From NCBI RefSeq assembly GCF_004917075.1, contig NZ_SSYB01000001.1, positions 1,037,478 to 1,101,477 on the forward strand: a stretch of DNA of 64,000 bases. The letters are read 5' to 3'. Made by a program: the position numbers and the translations under genes. Below, in pieces: positions 50,240 through 60,667 of the stretch (its first letter is position 1; every line of letters starts with the position of its first letter). Below the pieces are notes generated by a model that saw only the letters and a program-made list of their open reading frames with translations, was not told where the DNA came from and did not search any database. The DNA comes from Geomonas edaphica (lineage in GTDB: Bacteria; Desulfobacterota; Desulfuromonadia; Geobacterales; Geobacteraceae).

Positions 50240-51016
50240 TTACATAAGGAGCCTGGTCAGGACGTAGTCGGCGACCAGGATCAGCATGAAAGATAGAACT
50301 ACGGACCGCGTGGTGGACTGACCGATCCCCCTAGCGCCGCCGGAAGTGGCGAAGCCGACGTAGCAGCAGACCAAGGCGATGATCGCCCCGAAGACCATGG
50401 ATTTGGTGAGGCCGATGCCGATCTCCTTCATCTTCAACGCAGCGGTCAGGCTGTCGTAGTAGGTGGCGTAGGAGACGAAGATCTGCGGATGCAAGTTGCT
50501 GATAAGCGCACCGCCGACGATGCCGATCAGGTCTCCGTATAAGACCAGCGCAGGGACGCAGATTATGCAGGCGATGAAGCGCGGCATGGCCAGGTAGCGG
50601 ACCGGGTCGATGTCGAGCGTCTTCAGCGCATCGATCTCCTCGTAGACCGTCATGACACCGAGTTCCGCAGCCATGGCGGAACCGCAGCGCCCGGCGACCA
50701 GGAAGCTCGTCATGACCGGGCCGAGTTCTCGCACCATGGAGTGCCCGACGATGGCCCCGATGATGTTTTGCCCGCCGTACTTCTGCAATTCGACACCGGT
50801 CTGCAGCGCGAGCACCATACCCACGAAGAAGGCCATGACCGATGCCACCGGGAGGGTGTCCCAGCCGATGACCGCCATCTGCGTCAGGATGCTCGGGATG
50901 TTGCGGGGCGCCTCCCGCACGAAGTAGATGATCTTCCCCTGTAGGATGGCCATCTCCCCCAGCACCTGGTGAAAATAGAGGACCCTCTTGCCTAAGCGTT
51001 CAAAAACTTGCGTCAC
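50240..51016 (-). CDS. mlaE: MCE/MlaE-family permease
   Basis: The 258-residue inner-membrane protein has five to six transmembrane helices and the MlaE signature (MTVYEEIDALKTLDIDPVRY, LAVP-like MPRFIAC). MlaE works with an MlaF ATPase to power lipid transport through MlaD. No MlaF gene lies in this operon. Its GTG start overlaps the preceding stop (GTGA), so the three genes are coupled. Confidence 0.92.
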   Translation of the reverse strand: MTQVFERLGKRVLYFHQVLGEMAILQGKIIYFVREAPRNIPSILTQMAVIGWDTLPVASVMAFFVGMVLALQTGVELQKYGGQNIIGAIVGHSMVRELGPVMTSFLVAGRCGSAMAAELGVMTVYEEIDALKTLDIDPVRYLAMPRFIACIICVPALVLYGDLIGIVGGALISNLHPQIFVSYATYYDSLTAALKMKEIGIGLTKSMVFGAIIALVCCYVGFATSGGARGIGQSTTRSVVLSFMLILVADYVLTRLLM

Positions 51017-52503
51017 TTATCACCCCATTTGGGTCCGAAGGGAAGCCAGAAGAGATTCACCCCCTCCTGACCGCCGTCGCGCTTCAGGCTGATCAGTCCC
51101 TTCAGAAGTTTCAGCTCGCGCCCCTTGTCCGTCCTGCGGTAGGAGATCAGCGGGAAGAGCTCGTAGGCGAGGTCATCGCCGCGCCGCTCGTGCCAGAACA
51201 GGTTCCACAAAAGACTGGAGGTGGAGTTACCCGCCTCGTCCCACCGCCTTTGATAAAGGCGCCAAAGCGGTGCCCATTCCTTTTCGATCCCGTCCTTGTC
51301 GAGGATCGGCTCGAGCAGAGCGGGGAACGAGAACGAGGAGACGCCGTCGGTGTTCTTCCGGTAGAGATAAAGCGGCCACAGTGTGTTACGGCGCCGCTGG
51401 TTTCCGTCTTTGGGCCAATACTCGCGGTTGTCACGGTACAGGAAAAAGAGCACCCGGTCCTGCTCCTGGCCGAATATGTCCGATTTCAGTTCCTCGTGCT
51501 TGTACAGCGGCCACATGTACCAGGTCTTCTCCCCTTCCGGGTAGCTCTCATGAGAGTAGAAGGGAAGGAAGGCGTCACCGTTTTTCTTCTCGCCACGTAC
51601 CTTGGTGATGAAGGGCCAGAAGTAATCCACTTCCTCTACCTTCTTACCGCGGTCCTCGGTGTAGCCGAAGAAGGGCCACAGGTAGCTGCGCGAGGTCCTC
51701 TTGGGAGAGTCGGTTGAGGCGTACAGCGGGAAGATGAACTTCTTCTCGGTCGGGTTGTCGGTGTTGAGCCCGGTCTTTTCGGACGTGTAAAAGGGCCAGA
51801 GCACGAAGCGCTTCTCGTACACCCCGGTCTTGTGCGACTGCCCGTAAAGCGGGAAGACGTCGAAGCCCGACTCGTTCTCGCCTGAAGTGGTTGCGAAGAT
51901 GGGCCAGAGGTAGTGCCTCGTCGTGGTCCCCTTCTTCACGGTGCTGCCGTAAAGCGGGAAAAGGACGAAGTGATACTCGTCACGCCAGAAACGCTCGTAG
52001 ATATTGCCGTAAATCGGGAACAGGGCGCGGTACGGTCCATACTTCTCCGACTCCCCGGATATGTAGAACGGAAACAGCATGGTCGATGATTCCCGCTGGG
52101 GTTCCGCTTCATCTTTACGGTAGGTGGAGGTCCTGAAAAGTTGCAGCACCTCGGCGTTCCGGGCCTCAGGTGTATTCTCACTCGACGCCACGGGATAGAG
52201 GTAGTACGTGGAACTTGCCTTGTCCCTTGTATTGCTGGTCCGGTAGAACAGCGGTCTCAGGGCCAGGTCGCGGTTGTCCCCACTTTTCTGATACTTGAAA
52301 ATGGGTCCAAGAATCGAGAGGTTGCTGTAACGCTCGCGCGGGCTCTCGCGGTAGTCCACCAGGGGCCACAGGGTGAAGATGGTCCCGTCCTCCTGCTTAG
52401 CCTCCTGCTTAGCTTCCGACTTAGCTTCCGGCTCGGCGTGCCCTGGCGCTGAGAGCAGCAGTAAGGCAAGCAACGCAGTTATGGACGTGACGGAGCGTAC
52501 CAT
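51013..52503 (-). CDS. Exported repeat-rich protein of the MCE operon
   Basis: The 496-residue protein has a signal peptide (ITALLALLLLSAPGHA, cleavage near 23) and then some fifteen to twenty units with a W/F-P-L-Y or F-P-F-Y core. Examples are IFTLWPLVDYRESP, TMLFPFYISGES, ALFPIYGNIYE, FVLFPLYGSTVK, YLWPIFATTSGE and FVLWPFYTSEKT, evenly spaced along the chain. Evenly spaced aromatic-proline strands with charged turns suggest a beta-barrel or beta-propeller outer-membrane or surface protein. I do not recognise it as a named family. It would be the first gene of the MCE operon. AGAGG stands close to the ATG. The stop overlaps the MlaE start. Confidence 0.8.
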   Translation of the reverse strand: MVRSVTSITALLALLLLSAPGHAEPEAKSEAKQEAKQEDGTIFTLWPLVDYRESPRERYSNLSILGPIFKYQKSGDNRDLALRPLFYRTSNTRDKASSTYYLYPVASSENTPEARNAEVLQLFRTSTYRKDEAEPQRESSTMLFPFYISGESEKYGPYRALFPIYGNIYERFWRDEYHFVLFPLYGSTVKKGTTTRHYLWPIFATTSGENESGFDVFPLYGQSHKTGVYEKRFVLWPFYTSEKTGLNTDNPTEKKFIFPLYASTDSPKRTSRSYLWPFFGYTEDRGKKVEEVDYFWPFITKVRGEKKNGDAFLPFYSHESYPEGEKTWYMWPLYKHEELKSDIFGQEQDRVLFFLYRDNREYWPKDGNQRRRNTLWPLYLYRKNTDGVSSFSFPALLEPILDKDGIEKEWAPLWRLYQRRWDEAGNSTSSLLWNLFWHERRGDDLAYELFPLISYRRTDKGRELKLLKGLISLKRDGGQEGVNLFWLPFGPKWGDK

Positions 52504-52543
52504 GAACCTCTTGGGACCACCTTAGTTGAAGATACAAGGTCGG

Positions 52544-52573
52544 ATAGTAACTGCTGCAATTACGCTGAGTCAA
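52544..52573 (-). promoter_or_regulatory. Sigma70 promoter of the MCE operon
   Basis: TTGACT (52,573-52,568) and TACTAT (52,549-52,544) are 18 bases apart on the minus strand. The start codon is about 41 bases downstream of the -10. Confidence 0.6.
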
Positions 52574-52577
52574 TCAA

Positions 52578-52597
52578 AATGTACTATTGAGTACATT
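52578..52597. promoter_or_regulatory. Operator-like inverted repeat upstream of the MCE promoter
   Basis: AATGTACT-ATTG-AGTACATT is a perfect eight-base-pair inverted repeat with a four-base spacer, five bases upstream of the -35 box. Its position suits an activator of the MCE operon. I know no Geobacter regulator with this exact half-site. Confidence 0.5.
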
Positions 52598-52705
52598 ACA
52601 GTAATGGCGCAGTATGACATTTAATACAGGTGACACAAGGGCTTCACACCGCTCGACTCACCGTCAAAGTTATGCCACTTCCATTGAAAATGTCCAGTCG
52701 CGCGG

Positions 52706-52744
52706 CAAAAAGAGCGAGGCAGGAAACTCTCTGTCTCCTGCCTC
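52706..52744 (-). terminator. leuD: Terminator of leuD
   Basis: On the minus strand GAGGCAGGA pairs with TCCTGCCTC over an 11-base loop, followed by GCTCTTTTTG. Confidence 0.75.
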
Positions 52745-52776
52745 GGCAAGTCTCTCTGAATGTAGCTTATGCTTGA

Positions 52777-53304
52777 TCAGTACTTGCTGTCAGCGTAGTC
52801 GACCCATCCGCCGGCGAGAACAAGCGCCTTGTCAAAGGGAGAGATCTCGAACTGCATCGACTCCTCACGTCCCCCCCCTTTGATAGTGAGCGAGGTGTTG
52901 GCAACGTCTACCTCTATGGTGGCGTCTGCGGCGTCTGCGAAGGTGAAGAGTCGGTCGATCTGCCCCGGCGCAAGCTCGATGGCGGCCATGCCGCAGTTGA
53001 ACATGTTCTGGCGGAAGATCCTGGCGAAGGACTCGGCGATGACCACGTGGATGCCGTTCACCTCGAAGACCCACGGTGCATGTTCGCGGGAGGAGCCGCA
53101 ACCGAAGTTGGCGCGGGTCACCACGGCGCCTGCGCCGAAGGTTTTATCGCTCTTCGGGTCGAAGCCCGGGAGCTTCAGGTCCTCGAGGAGGTACGGCTTC
53201 AGGTCCTCCTTGGTGATCTCGGTGAGGTACTTGGCCGGGATGATTTCGTCGGTATTTATATCGCTGCGGTCCAGGAAGAGGACCGGGCCACCAAATTTTT
53301 TCAT
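52777..53304 (-). CDS. leuD: 3-isopropylmalate dehydratase small subunit
   Basis: LeuD pairs with LeuC to isomerise 2- to 3-isopropylmalate in leucine synthesis. The 175-residue protein has SDINTDEIIPAKYLT at its start and the GCGSSREHAPWVF loop, which shapes the substrate pocket. The length fits the archaeal/bacterial small-subunit type. The start ATG is preceded by CAGGAGACTGAC. The short intergenic stretch from leuC holds a heptamer array. Confidence 0.96.
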   Translation of the reverse strand: MKKFGGPVLFLDRSDINTDEIIPAKYLTEITKEDLKPYLLEDLKLPGFDPKSDKTFGAGAVVTRANFGCGSSREHAPWVFEVNGIHVVIAESFARIFRQNMFNCGMAAIELAPGQIDRLFTFADAADATIEVDVANTSLTIKGGGREESMQFEISPFDKALVLAGGWVDYADSKY

Positions 53305-53340
53305 GTCAGTCTCCTGTAAGCGGGCACGCCCCGCGATTCG

Positions 53341-53375
53341 TTGTCAACTGTCAATTGTCAATCGTCAATTGATTA
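53341..53375. repeat. Heptamer array (TGTCAAY) between leuC and leuD
   Basis: From 53,342 four successive copies of TGTCAAC/T or CGTCAAT step by seven bases, ending at the leuC stop codon. This is the same period as the AACGTTG arrays but a different unit. Confidence 0.7.
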
Positions 53376-54656
53376 CAGATACTTGCGCGGGTCGGCAAGC
53401 TTCCCTTCAATGGCGGAGGCGGCGGCGGTAGCCGGCGAAAGCAGGTGCACCATGCCCCCCTTCCCCATCCTGCCCATGAAGTTGCGGTTCGTGGTGGAAG
53501 CGCACACCTCGCCCTCGGCGAGAACGCCGTTGCTCATGCCGAGGCAGGCACCGCAGGTCGGGTTGGTGACACAGAAGCCGGCGTCCATGAAGATCTGGAT
53601 CAGCCCCTCGGCGACCGCTTCCTTGTAGATCTGCGGAGTAGCCGGGGAAAGGATGCCGCGCACCGTCGGGGCAATCTTCTTCCCCTTGAGGATCTGGGCG
53701 GCAACCCTCAGGTCCTCGATGCGGCCGTTGGTGCAGGAACCGACGTAAACCTGGTCCACCGGGGTTCCAGCCATCTCTTCGATGCTCTTCACCTGGTCCG
53801 GCTTGTAGCCGAAGGTGCAGAGCGGGGTGAGATTGGAGAGGTCTAGATCGATGACCTTGTCGTACTCGGCATCGGCGTCGGAAGCCCACTTGGCGTACTC
53901 GGCGACGGCCGCTTCCTTGGAGGCGAAGGAGTCAGAGATGAAAGGCCAGAGGTAGTCCACGGTGACGCGGTCCGGTGCGCAGATGCCGGAGGTGCCGCCC
54001 GCCTCGATGGCCATGTTGCACAGGGTCATCCTGGACTCCATGGTCATGGCGTCGACGATCGGGCCGCCGAACTCGATGACGCGGTCGGTGGCGCCGTTCA
54101 CGGTCAGTTCGCTGATAACGCGCAGGATGGCGTCCTTAGCGTAGACACCCTTGGGCAGGGTGCCGTTCAGGTTGATCCTGATGGTCTTCGGCTCGCGGAA
54201 GGCACAGACCCCTTTCAGGATGCCGACTTCGAGGTCGGTGGTGCCGACCCCGGCCGCGAAGGCGCCAAACGCGCCATGGGTGCAGGTGTGGGAGTCACCC
54301 ATGATGACGGTGTTGCCGGGGCGGATGAACCCTTTTTCGGGGAAGATGGCGTGGCAGACGCCGTTCGCGCCGATATCGAAGAAGTCCTTGATGTCGTGGC
54401 GGCGCGCCCAGTCCCTGAGCATCTTGGCCTGGGTGGCGGTCTTGGAGTCCTTGCTGGGCGTCACGTGATCGATGACCGCCTTGATCTTCGTGGTGTCGAA
54501 GACCCGGTCCTTACCGCGCGCCATGAGGTCGGCGATCGCGATCGGCGTGGTGATTTCGTGGCACATGACCACGTCGATGCCAAGCACTTTGGTTCCTGCA
54601 AAAGGCTCATCAACCAGATGGGCCGCGAATATCTTTTGAGCCGTTGTCATACCCAT
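53373..54656 (-). CDS. leuC: 3-isopropylmalate dehydratase large subunit
   Basis: The 427-residue aconitase-type enzyme binds a 4Fe-4S cluster that activates the substrate. Its cysteines are in VYVGSCTNGRIEDL and PTCGACLGMSNGV, and GDSHTCTHGAFGAFAAGVGT is the family signature. With LeuD it makes 3-isopropylmalate. The ATG at 54656 has AAGGAAG eight bases upstream, and a second ATG two codons on is possible. It precedes leuD by 68 bases. Confidence 0.96.
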   Translation of the reverse strand: MGMTTAQKIFAAHLVDEPFAGTKVLGIDVVMCHEITTPIAIADLMARGKDRVFDTTKIKAVIDHVTPSKDSKTATQAKMLRDWARRHDIKDFFDIGANGVCHAIFPEKGFIRPGNTVIMGDSHTCTHGAFGAFAAGVGTTDLEVGILKGVCAFREPKTIRINLNGTLPKGVYAKDAILRVISELTVNGATDRVIEFGGPIVDAMTMESRMTLCNMAIEAGGTSGICAPDRVTVDYLWPFISDSFASKEAAVAEYAKWASDADAEYDKVIDLDLSNLTPLCTFGYKPDQVKSIEEMAGTPVDQVYVGSCTNGRIEDLRVAAQILKGKKIAPTVRGILSPATPQIYKEAVAEGLIQIFMDAGFCVTNPTCGACLGMSNGVLAEGEVCASTTNRNFMGRMGKGGMVHLLSPATAAASAIEGKLADPRKYL

Positions 54657-54700
54657 AAATAGCGCTTCCTTTTGAGTTTGAAGTGTTTTTACCAGTCGCC

Positions 54701-54729
54701 AAGATAATAAAATAAGAGCAACAAATCAA
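54701..54729 (-). promoter_or_regulatory. Promoter of leuCD
   Basis: TTGATT (54,729-54,724), 17 bases and TATCTT (54,706-54,701) on the minus strand. The start codon is 45 bases downstream. I see no T-box sequence here. Confidence 0.5.
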
Positions 54730-54758
54730 ACTAATAATTGTTCAATGTTATTAAACAT

Positions 54759-54786
54759 TTGCCTGCTCGTACAGCCATGCTATAAT
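54759..54786 (+). promoter_or_regulatory. Promoter of the LOG-family gene
   Basis: TTGCCT at 54,759-54,764 is 16 bases from a perfect TATAAT at 54,781-54,786. The start codon is 30 bases downstream. Confidence 0.65.
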
Positions 54787-54815
54787 GGCCGCCTCAATCC
54801 AACAGGGAGCCGCGT

Positions 54816-55844
54816 ATGCAACTTCGTTTCAACAGGACAAACAGCGAAATCGACAAGATGATTGATGATCTGATGGAGAAGGCGGGCGGGGTGCACCACC
54901 CCGAGCAGACGCGCGAGATGATCATCGCCGCGCTCAAAGCGGGACAGGACACGAGCTACCTTGCGGACCTGAAGCTATTGAGCAACACCATGAAGGAGAT
55001 GCGTTATACAACGACGGTCTTCGCACCCTACCGGCAGAAGAAGAAGGTGACCATCTTCGGCTCGGCCAGAACGCTCCCCGAAGAGGAGATGTACAAAAAG
55101 TGCATTTGCTTCAGCCGCCTGCTGGCGGACAAGGGGTACATGATCATAACCGGAGGCGGTGGCGGCATCATGCAGGCCGGCAACGAGGGAGCGGGAAGCG
55201 AGTGCTCCTTTGCGGCGAACATCAAGCTCCCCTTCGAGCAGAGCGCCAACCCGATCATGCTGAAGAACCCCAGACTCATCACCTACAAGTACTTCTTCAA
55301 CCGCAAGGTCGCCTTCGTGAAGGAGTCCGACGCCATTGCGGTGTTCCCGGGCGGGTTTGGCACGCTGGACGAGGCGATGGAGGTCTTCACACTGGTTCAG
55401 ACTGGTAAAACGTCCCCCAAACCCCTGGTTCTGGTCGACGACGAGGAAGGTTACTGGGAACACTTCTTCCGTTTCATCAAGGAAAGGCTGCTGGTTAAGG
55501 GGTTCATCTCCGCCGAGGACTTCTCCATCTTCACCATCACCAAGAGCTGTGAAGAGGCGGTCCAGGTCATCGACGAGTTCTATACCAACTATCATTCTAT
55601 TCGCTTCGTGAACGGCGAGCTCATTATCCGTCTGACCAAGGTACTCACCCCCGACCAGATCGAGATGCTCGAGAACGAGTTCCCCGAACTGAGGTTAGAC
55701 GGCAGCCGCATCGAGCTCATTAGCGCTCGCCCCGAGGAGGCGGACGAGCCGGACCTGCTCGAACTGCCGAGGATCGCCTTCCGATTCCACCACCAGCACT
55801 ACGGTCTGCTGATAGCCTTCATTAGGCGCTTGAACACCTTTTAG
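54816..55844 (+). CDS. LOG-family Rossmann-fold protein (possible nucleotide phosphoribohydrolase)
   Basis: The 342-residue protein has the LOG/TIGR00730 signature PGGFGTLDEAMEVF and the glycine-rich IITGGGGGIMQAGNEGAG. These help cut the N-glycosidic bond of nucleoside 5'-monophosphates in LOG enzymes and their bacterial kin. N- and C-terminal extensions make it longer than classic LOG (about 200 residues), as in the PpnN-like type. Its real substrate is unknown. AGGGAGCCGCGT precedes the ATG. It diverges from leuC. Confidence 0.9.
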   Translation: MQLRFNRTNSEIDKMIDDLMEKAGGVHHPEQTREMIIAALKAGQDTSYLADLKLLSNTMKEMRYTTTVFAPYRQKKKVTIFGSARTLPEEEMYKKCICFSRLLADKGYMIITGGGGGIMQAGNEGAGSECSFAANIKLPFEQSANPIMLKNPRLITYKYFFNRKVAFVKESDAIAVFPGGFGTLDEAMEVFTLVQTGKTSPKPLVLVDDEEGYWEHFFRFIKERLLVKGFISAEDFSIFTITKSCEEAVQVIDEFYTNYHSIRFVNGELIIRLTKVLTPDQIEMLENEFPELRLDGSRIELISARPEEADEPDLLELPRIAFRFHHQHYGLLIAFIRRLNTF

Positions 55845-55881
55845 CCGGGCAAATAAGAAACAATTGTTTTGAAATATTTGC

Positions 55882-55910
55882 TTGACAAGGTTATTACACG
55901 ATGTTAATTT
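55882..55910 (+). promoter_or_regulatory. Promoter of the cold-shock gene
   Basis: TTGACA at 55,882-55,887 and TAATTT at 55,905-55,910 are separated by exactly 17 bases, giving a leader of about 150 bases before the cold-shock start codon. Confidence 0.65.
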
Positions 55911-56064
55911 TTATCCCAGCAGCTAGTTCTGGAAGTTTGCCGCGCCGAAAAGCCAAAGGGTTATCAACACTTTGTGCCATTTCCAGCCAAAGAACCTTCC
56001 GGAAATTGCAGCATCAAACGTAGATCCGGCAGAGACCCGGAGGTTAGAAAAAGGAGGCAGGAAA

Positions 56065-56268
56065 ATGGCACAGGGCAAGGTTAAATGGTTCAACGACGCG
56101 AAAGGGTTCGGTTTCATCGAGCAGGAGAACGGCGAGGACGTATTCGTGCACTTCTCTGCCATCACCGGGGACGGCTTCAAATCCCTGGCTGAAGGGGAGG
56201 CGGTCTCCTTCGACGTAACCAACGGGCCGAAAGGTCTGCAGGCTGCAAACGTTAAGAAGCTGGGCTAA
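56065..56268 (+). CDS. Cold-shock protein (CspA family)
   Basis: The 67-residue OB-fold protein binds single-stranded RNA and DNA. Both RNP motifs are present: KGFGFIEQ at about 13-20 and DVFVHFSAI at about 25-33. AAGGAGGCAGGAAA precedes the ATG, and a 31-codon upstream extension is rejected. The long leader may itself respond to temperature, as in E. coli cspA, but this is inference. A perfect terminator follows. Confidence 0.97.
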   Translation: MAQGKVKWFNDAKGFGFIEQENGEDVFVHFSAITGDGFKSLAEGEAVSFDVTNGPKGLQAANVKKLG

Positions 56269-56289
56269 GGCTTAAAGCATCGAACGTAG

Positions 56290-56324
56290 AAGGCCCCGCC
56301 GGAATTCCGGCGGGGCCTTTTTTT
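56290..56324 (+). terminator. Terminator of the cold-shock gene
   Basis: AAGGCCCCGCCGG-AATT-CCGGCGGGGCCTT is followed by TTTTTTTG. Confidence 0.95.
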
Positions 56325-56371
56325 GTTTGCTGTCACAGACAACAGTTGGATAAGACAGTCTCGACCTGTAG

Positions 56372-56391
56372 GGGCGAATGATCATTCGCCC
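56372..56391. repeat. 20-base perfect palindrome
   Basis: GGGCGAATGATCATTCGCCC is a perfect palindrome in the gap between two convergent genes. It has the look of a repetitive extragenic palindrome. Confidence 0.85.
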
Positions 56392-56418
56392 GTGAACCTT
56401 ACCGTCTGCAACCGCCTT

Positions 56419-58305
56419 CTACCTCAGAGCAGCGCCAGATCGTCCCCTCAAAGAAACCGCCCTCAAGCGTCTTGCCCCCTGCCGCATTACCGCCGCGGAC
56501 ATAAATAGCAGCAACACCAATGCGGCCATCGGATGCTCGACGGCGAAGATCAAGGGGAGCAGCATCCCACGCACCCCGCTCTTCATCCATTCGTGGCCGG
56601 CGATCACGTCGGCAATCGGCGGGCTCAGGCGGTAGTACGCTGAAACGAAGAGCCTGCCGGGCGCGTTGGTCATGAGCCAGTGATCGCGGAAGGCCCGCAG
56701 TTCGGCTACTTTCGGGTGGAGGTAACTGCCGTAGGCCGCCGTCGCGATGAAGCACCCTCCCCCGCCTCCGCCACCGCCTGTGCTTTGCGACGGGATGGTG
56801 AGGCGGTTGGCATCCAGCACCAGTCCGTCGTTGCCAAGTCCGGTACCATCGGTCACCGTGACCTTGTCCGCCTGGAAAGCCGGAGAGACCACCACCGGAT
56901 CGCTCAAGTCGCCGTTGCCGTTGTTGCAGGCGATCAGGTAGACGACGTCCCCCGCCCCGAAAAGGGGAACCGTAATGCTCTGGGACGAGGCGTTGTAAGG
57001 ATACTCAGTGACCCCGGAGGTACCGACCTTTTCTGCCGCCACTACCACAGTGGCGGGCAACCCAGTGAAGGTGATCATCAGGGTGCCGTCGGGGTTTGCC
57101 GGCAGGTACTTGTAGACCTGAAAGGTGTATGGGGCCGGTAGGGAAATGGCGGGCGCGGGTATGGTGCCGTCGACCGTGTTGGTCTGAGCAATTTTCAAGT
57201 CTCTCGAGGTGATCAATCTCATCGTCGGCAAATCGAGCAGATGACTTTCCCAGTCAGATAAGACCGTCCGCTTCGCAAACCCGAAGAAGTTGTTGCCAAG
57301 GTTGCCCTTTAGAACGGTATCAAGCGACGGAATGAAGGGGATCTCCACACCGAGATCGGGTGAGGTCGTGTTACTCGGCCTGGGCTGCGCCGCTAGATCG
57401 GTCCATACCGCCCTGATCGCGGTGCGGCTCTGCTGCAATTCGGTTAAGTAACGATTGAAGATCCAGCGCCCATACTCGGTGCCGCTACCTACTCCGGCAT
57501 CCACCGCAACGGTATCCACTCTGGAAAAGTAGGCCCAAAGGTAGTCGTAGAGCTGGTTGCCGGAATCGTACACCTCGTCCTCCATCCACGTGGAGGTCAT
57601 CTCGGCGAAGGCGGTATCGAAGTAGGCGTTGTACCCGAACTGAATCGCGTGATGGAACTCGTGGGCCGCGGTGATCCTAAGGCTCGTGATCGGGGTGTAG
57701 TCGCTGAATATGGGCGCTGTGAAGGACCGGTCAATCTGGATCCAGCTTGAATAGGAGACCGAACTGCCGGTGACAGGCGTCGAGTCGTTCTGGGTGTAAC
57801 CATAGACCGCGTCCGTTGCCAGGTCCTGCAGGTAGACATCGTAACTCGTGTCGGGGGGGGGATGATACCCCATCTTCTCCACTTCGACGCTGTAGACGTA
57901 TTCGAACACACCGGCAACCGTCTCGACCCAGTCGGGCACGCCGTTGCCGTTGTTGTCGGTGGTGTCGACGGCGTCACCGCCGCTCGTCGTGTAGTGGATG
58001 GTGAAGTGCCCGCCGACCGGGGTGCAGGTCTTCTCCTTGCTGAGCGAGGGGCGAGCGAGGTACTTGGCCAGCACCTTCTGGGTGGGGGCCTCGAGCCGGC
58101 TCCAGTCCTTTTTCAGTTGTCTAAAGAACCCGGTACGGCACCTTTCGGCGTGCGTCGTCTGGGACTGAACCGAGCTCAGCGCCTTGGCAACACTCGCCTC
58201 ATGGCCGAACCTGGCAAGGTAATAGTCGTCGAGAGCCGCCGCAGAAGCGAAGGCCGGAAAGAGCAGTGCCGCGCAAAGCGCAGATGCAAAAAGTTTGTTT
58301 ACCAC
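56419..58305 (-). CDS. Secreted metalloprotease with CFI-box C-terminal domain (MXAN_6640-like)
   Basis: The 628-residue protein has a signal peptide ([20 protein letters not shown]) and the zinc motif [13 protein letters not shown] (HExxH) near 215. A long beta-rich middle follows, then a glycine run (GGGGGGGG) leading into [20 protein letters not shown]. The last is the CFI-box at the start of a C-terminal domain (about 520-628) that ends with a hydrophobic helix and a basic tail. CFI-box domains recur at the ends of exported deltaproteobacterial proteins, perhaps as a sorting tail. The GTG start overlaps the preceding stop by one base. Confidence 0.86.
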   Translation of the reverse strand: MVNKLFASALCAALLFPAFASAAALDDYYLARFGHEASVAKALSSVQSQTTHAERCRTGFFRQLKKDWSRLEAPTQKVLAKYLARPSLSKEKTCTPVGGHFTIHYTTSGGDAVDTTDNNGNGVPDWVETVAGVFEYVYSVEVEKMGYHPPPDTSYDVYLQDLATDAVYGYTQNDSTPVTGSSVSYSSWIQIDRSFTAPIFSDYTPITSLRITAAHEFHHAIQFGYNAYFDTAFAEMTSTWMEDEVYDSGNQLYDYLWAYFSRVDTVAVDAGVGSGTEYGRWIFNRYLTELQQSRTAIRAVWTDLAAQPRPSNTTSPDLGVEIPFIPSLDTVLKGNLGNNFFGFAKRTVLSDWESHLLDLPTMRLITSRDLKIAQTNTVDGTIPAPAISLPAPYTFQVYKYLPANPDGTLMITFTGLPATVVVAAEKVGTSGVTEYPYNASSQSITVPLFGAGDVVYLIACNNGNGDLSDPVVVSPAFQADKVTVTDGTGLGNDGLVLDANRLTIPSQSTGGGGGGGGCFIATAAYGSYLHPKVAELRAFRDHWLMTNAPGRLFVSAYYRLSPPIADVIAGHEWMKSGVRGMLLPLIFAVEHPMAALVLLLFMSAAVMRQGARRLRAVSLRGRSGAALR

Positions 58306-58814
58306 TAGTCCACCATCCTTTTGCCCACTCGAAGCGGGACCAGTTTTGTTGCGCCCACCTCAACCTTCACCTCGACTCCCTGGTTGCCTACCCGGTAGGT
58401 GCCGACCGGGAGTACCGCCACATAAAAGCCGTTGCCGTCGGTATCCACCGTCGTCACCAGTTTGTCCCCGGCAGCGATGGGAACCGGAAGCAGCGGCACC
58501 GCATGGTACCCAGCGGCGGGGCGCAGCTTTCCACCGTACGACTGCACGAAGCAGACCCCCGCGATCGCCCCGGTGCCTTCGGTCAGCGCCACCTCACGGA
58601 TCCTCTCCTCGTTGGTCTCCACCACGGGACGGAACCCGGGGCGCACCGCCACGAAGGGGACGAAAGGCTCTCCCGGTTTGCCGGCAGCGAACCCCTTCCC
58701 GTCGAAATGAAGGTAGGACCAGAGTTCGGAAGGGCGCTTGGCGAAGGCATGCGCAGTCAAAGCGGTTAGGGCTACTGTCAAAGCAGCAAGAGCTAGGCGT
58801 CTGAGACCGTGCAT
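58305..58814 (-). CDS. Secreted protein of unknown function, partner of the metalloprotease
   Basis: The 169-residue protein has a signal peptide ([20 protein letters not shown], cleavage near 25). The body is a beta-sandwich-like domain with [18 protein letters not shown], typical of carboxypeptidase-regulatory-like folds. One cysteine is visible. AGGTGATTCAC precedes the ATG at 58814, and the extension to 58877 is not needed. Its TAG shares a G with the protease's GTG, so the protease is made right after it. It may hold, shield or activate the protease. Confidence 0.75.
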   Translation of the reverse strand: MHGLRRLALAALTVALTALTAHAFAKRPSELWSYLHFDGKGFAAGKPGEPFVPFVAVRPGFRPVVETNEERIREVALTEGTGAIAGVCFVQSYGGKLRPAAGYHAVPLLPVPIAAGDKLVTTVDTDGNGFYVAVLPVGTYRVGNQGVEVKVEVGATKLVPLRVGKRMVD

Positions 58815-58920
58815 GTGAATCACCTGGATACTGATCGGATGGGAAGCGAAAAACATGAAGGGAAATGCTGATAGCATTACACGAGGCGGCAGCAGAATTA
58901 CAGTAAAAAAATGTAAAGGC

Positions 58921-58952
58921 AGGAAAAGGAAGCCAGGCGGCTTCCTTTTCCT
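58921..58952 (-). terminator. leuA: Terminator of leuA
   Basis: A perfect 14-base-pair stem AGGAAAAGGAAGCC/GGCTTCCTTTTCCT with a four-base loop ends the leuA message. The minus strand continues with a T-rich tract (CATTTTTTTAC). Confidence 0.85.
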
Positions 58953-58982
58953 GTACTGCGGTTCAGAGTGTGTTGCAGACGA

Positions 58983-60530
<1,548 letters not shown>

Positions 60531-60635
60531 TTGCGCTCCCCCTCTTAGTGGTTGTGCTGCCTCGTTAGCCTGCCCTCCCCTGCCTGCTTGATCAGGTCAG
60601 ACACGGTGGCAAAAACCGACAGGCCGAAAATAAAA

Positions 60636-60667
60636 AAGCCTCCGCCCCAGCAAGGGGCGAAGGCTTC
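60636..60667 (-). terminator. leuA: T-box-controlled terminator before leuA
   Basis: AAGCCTTCGCCCC-TTGCT-GGGGCGGAGGCTT followed by TTTTATTTT lies right after the T-box motif, the usual transcription-attenuation design. Confidence 0.9.
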
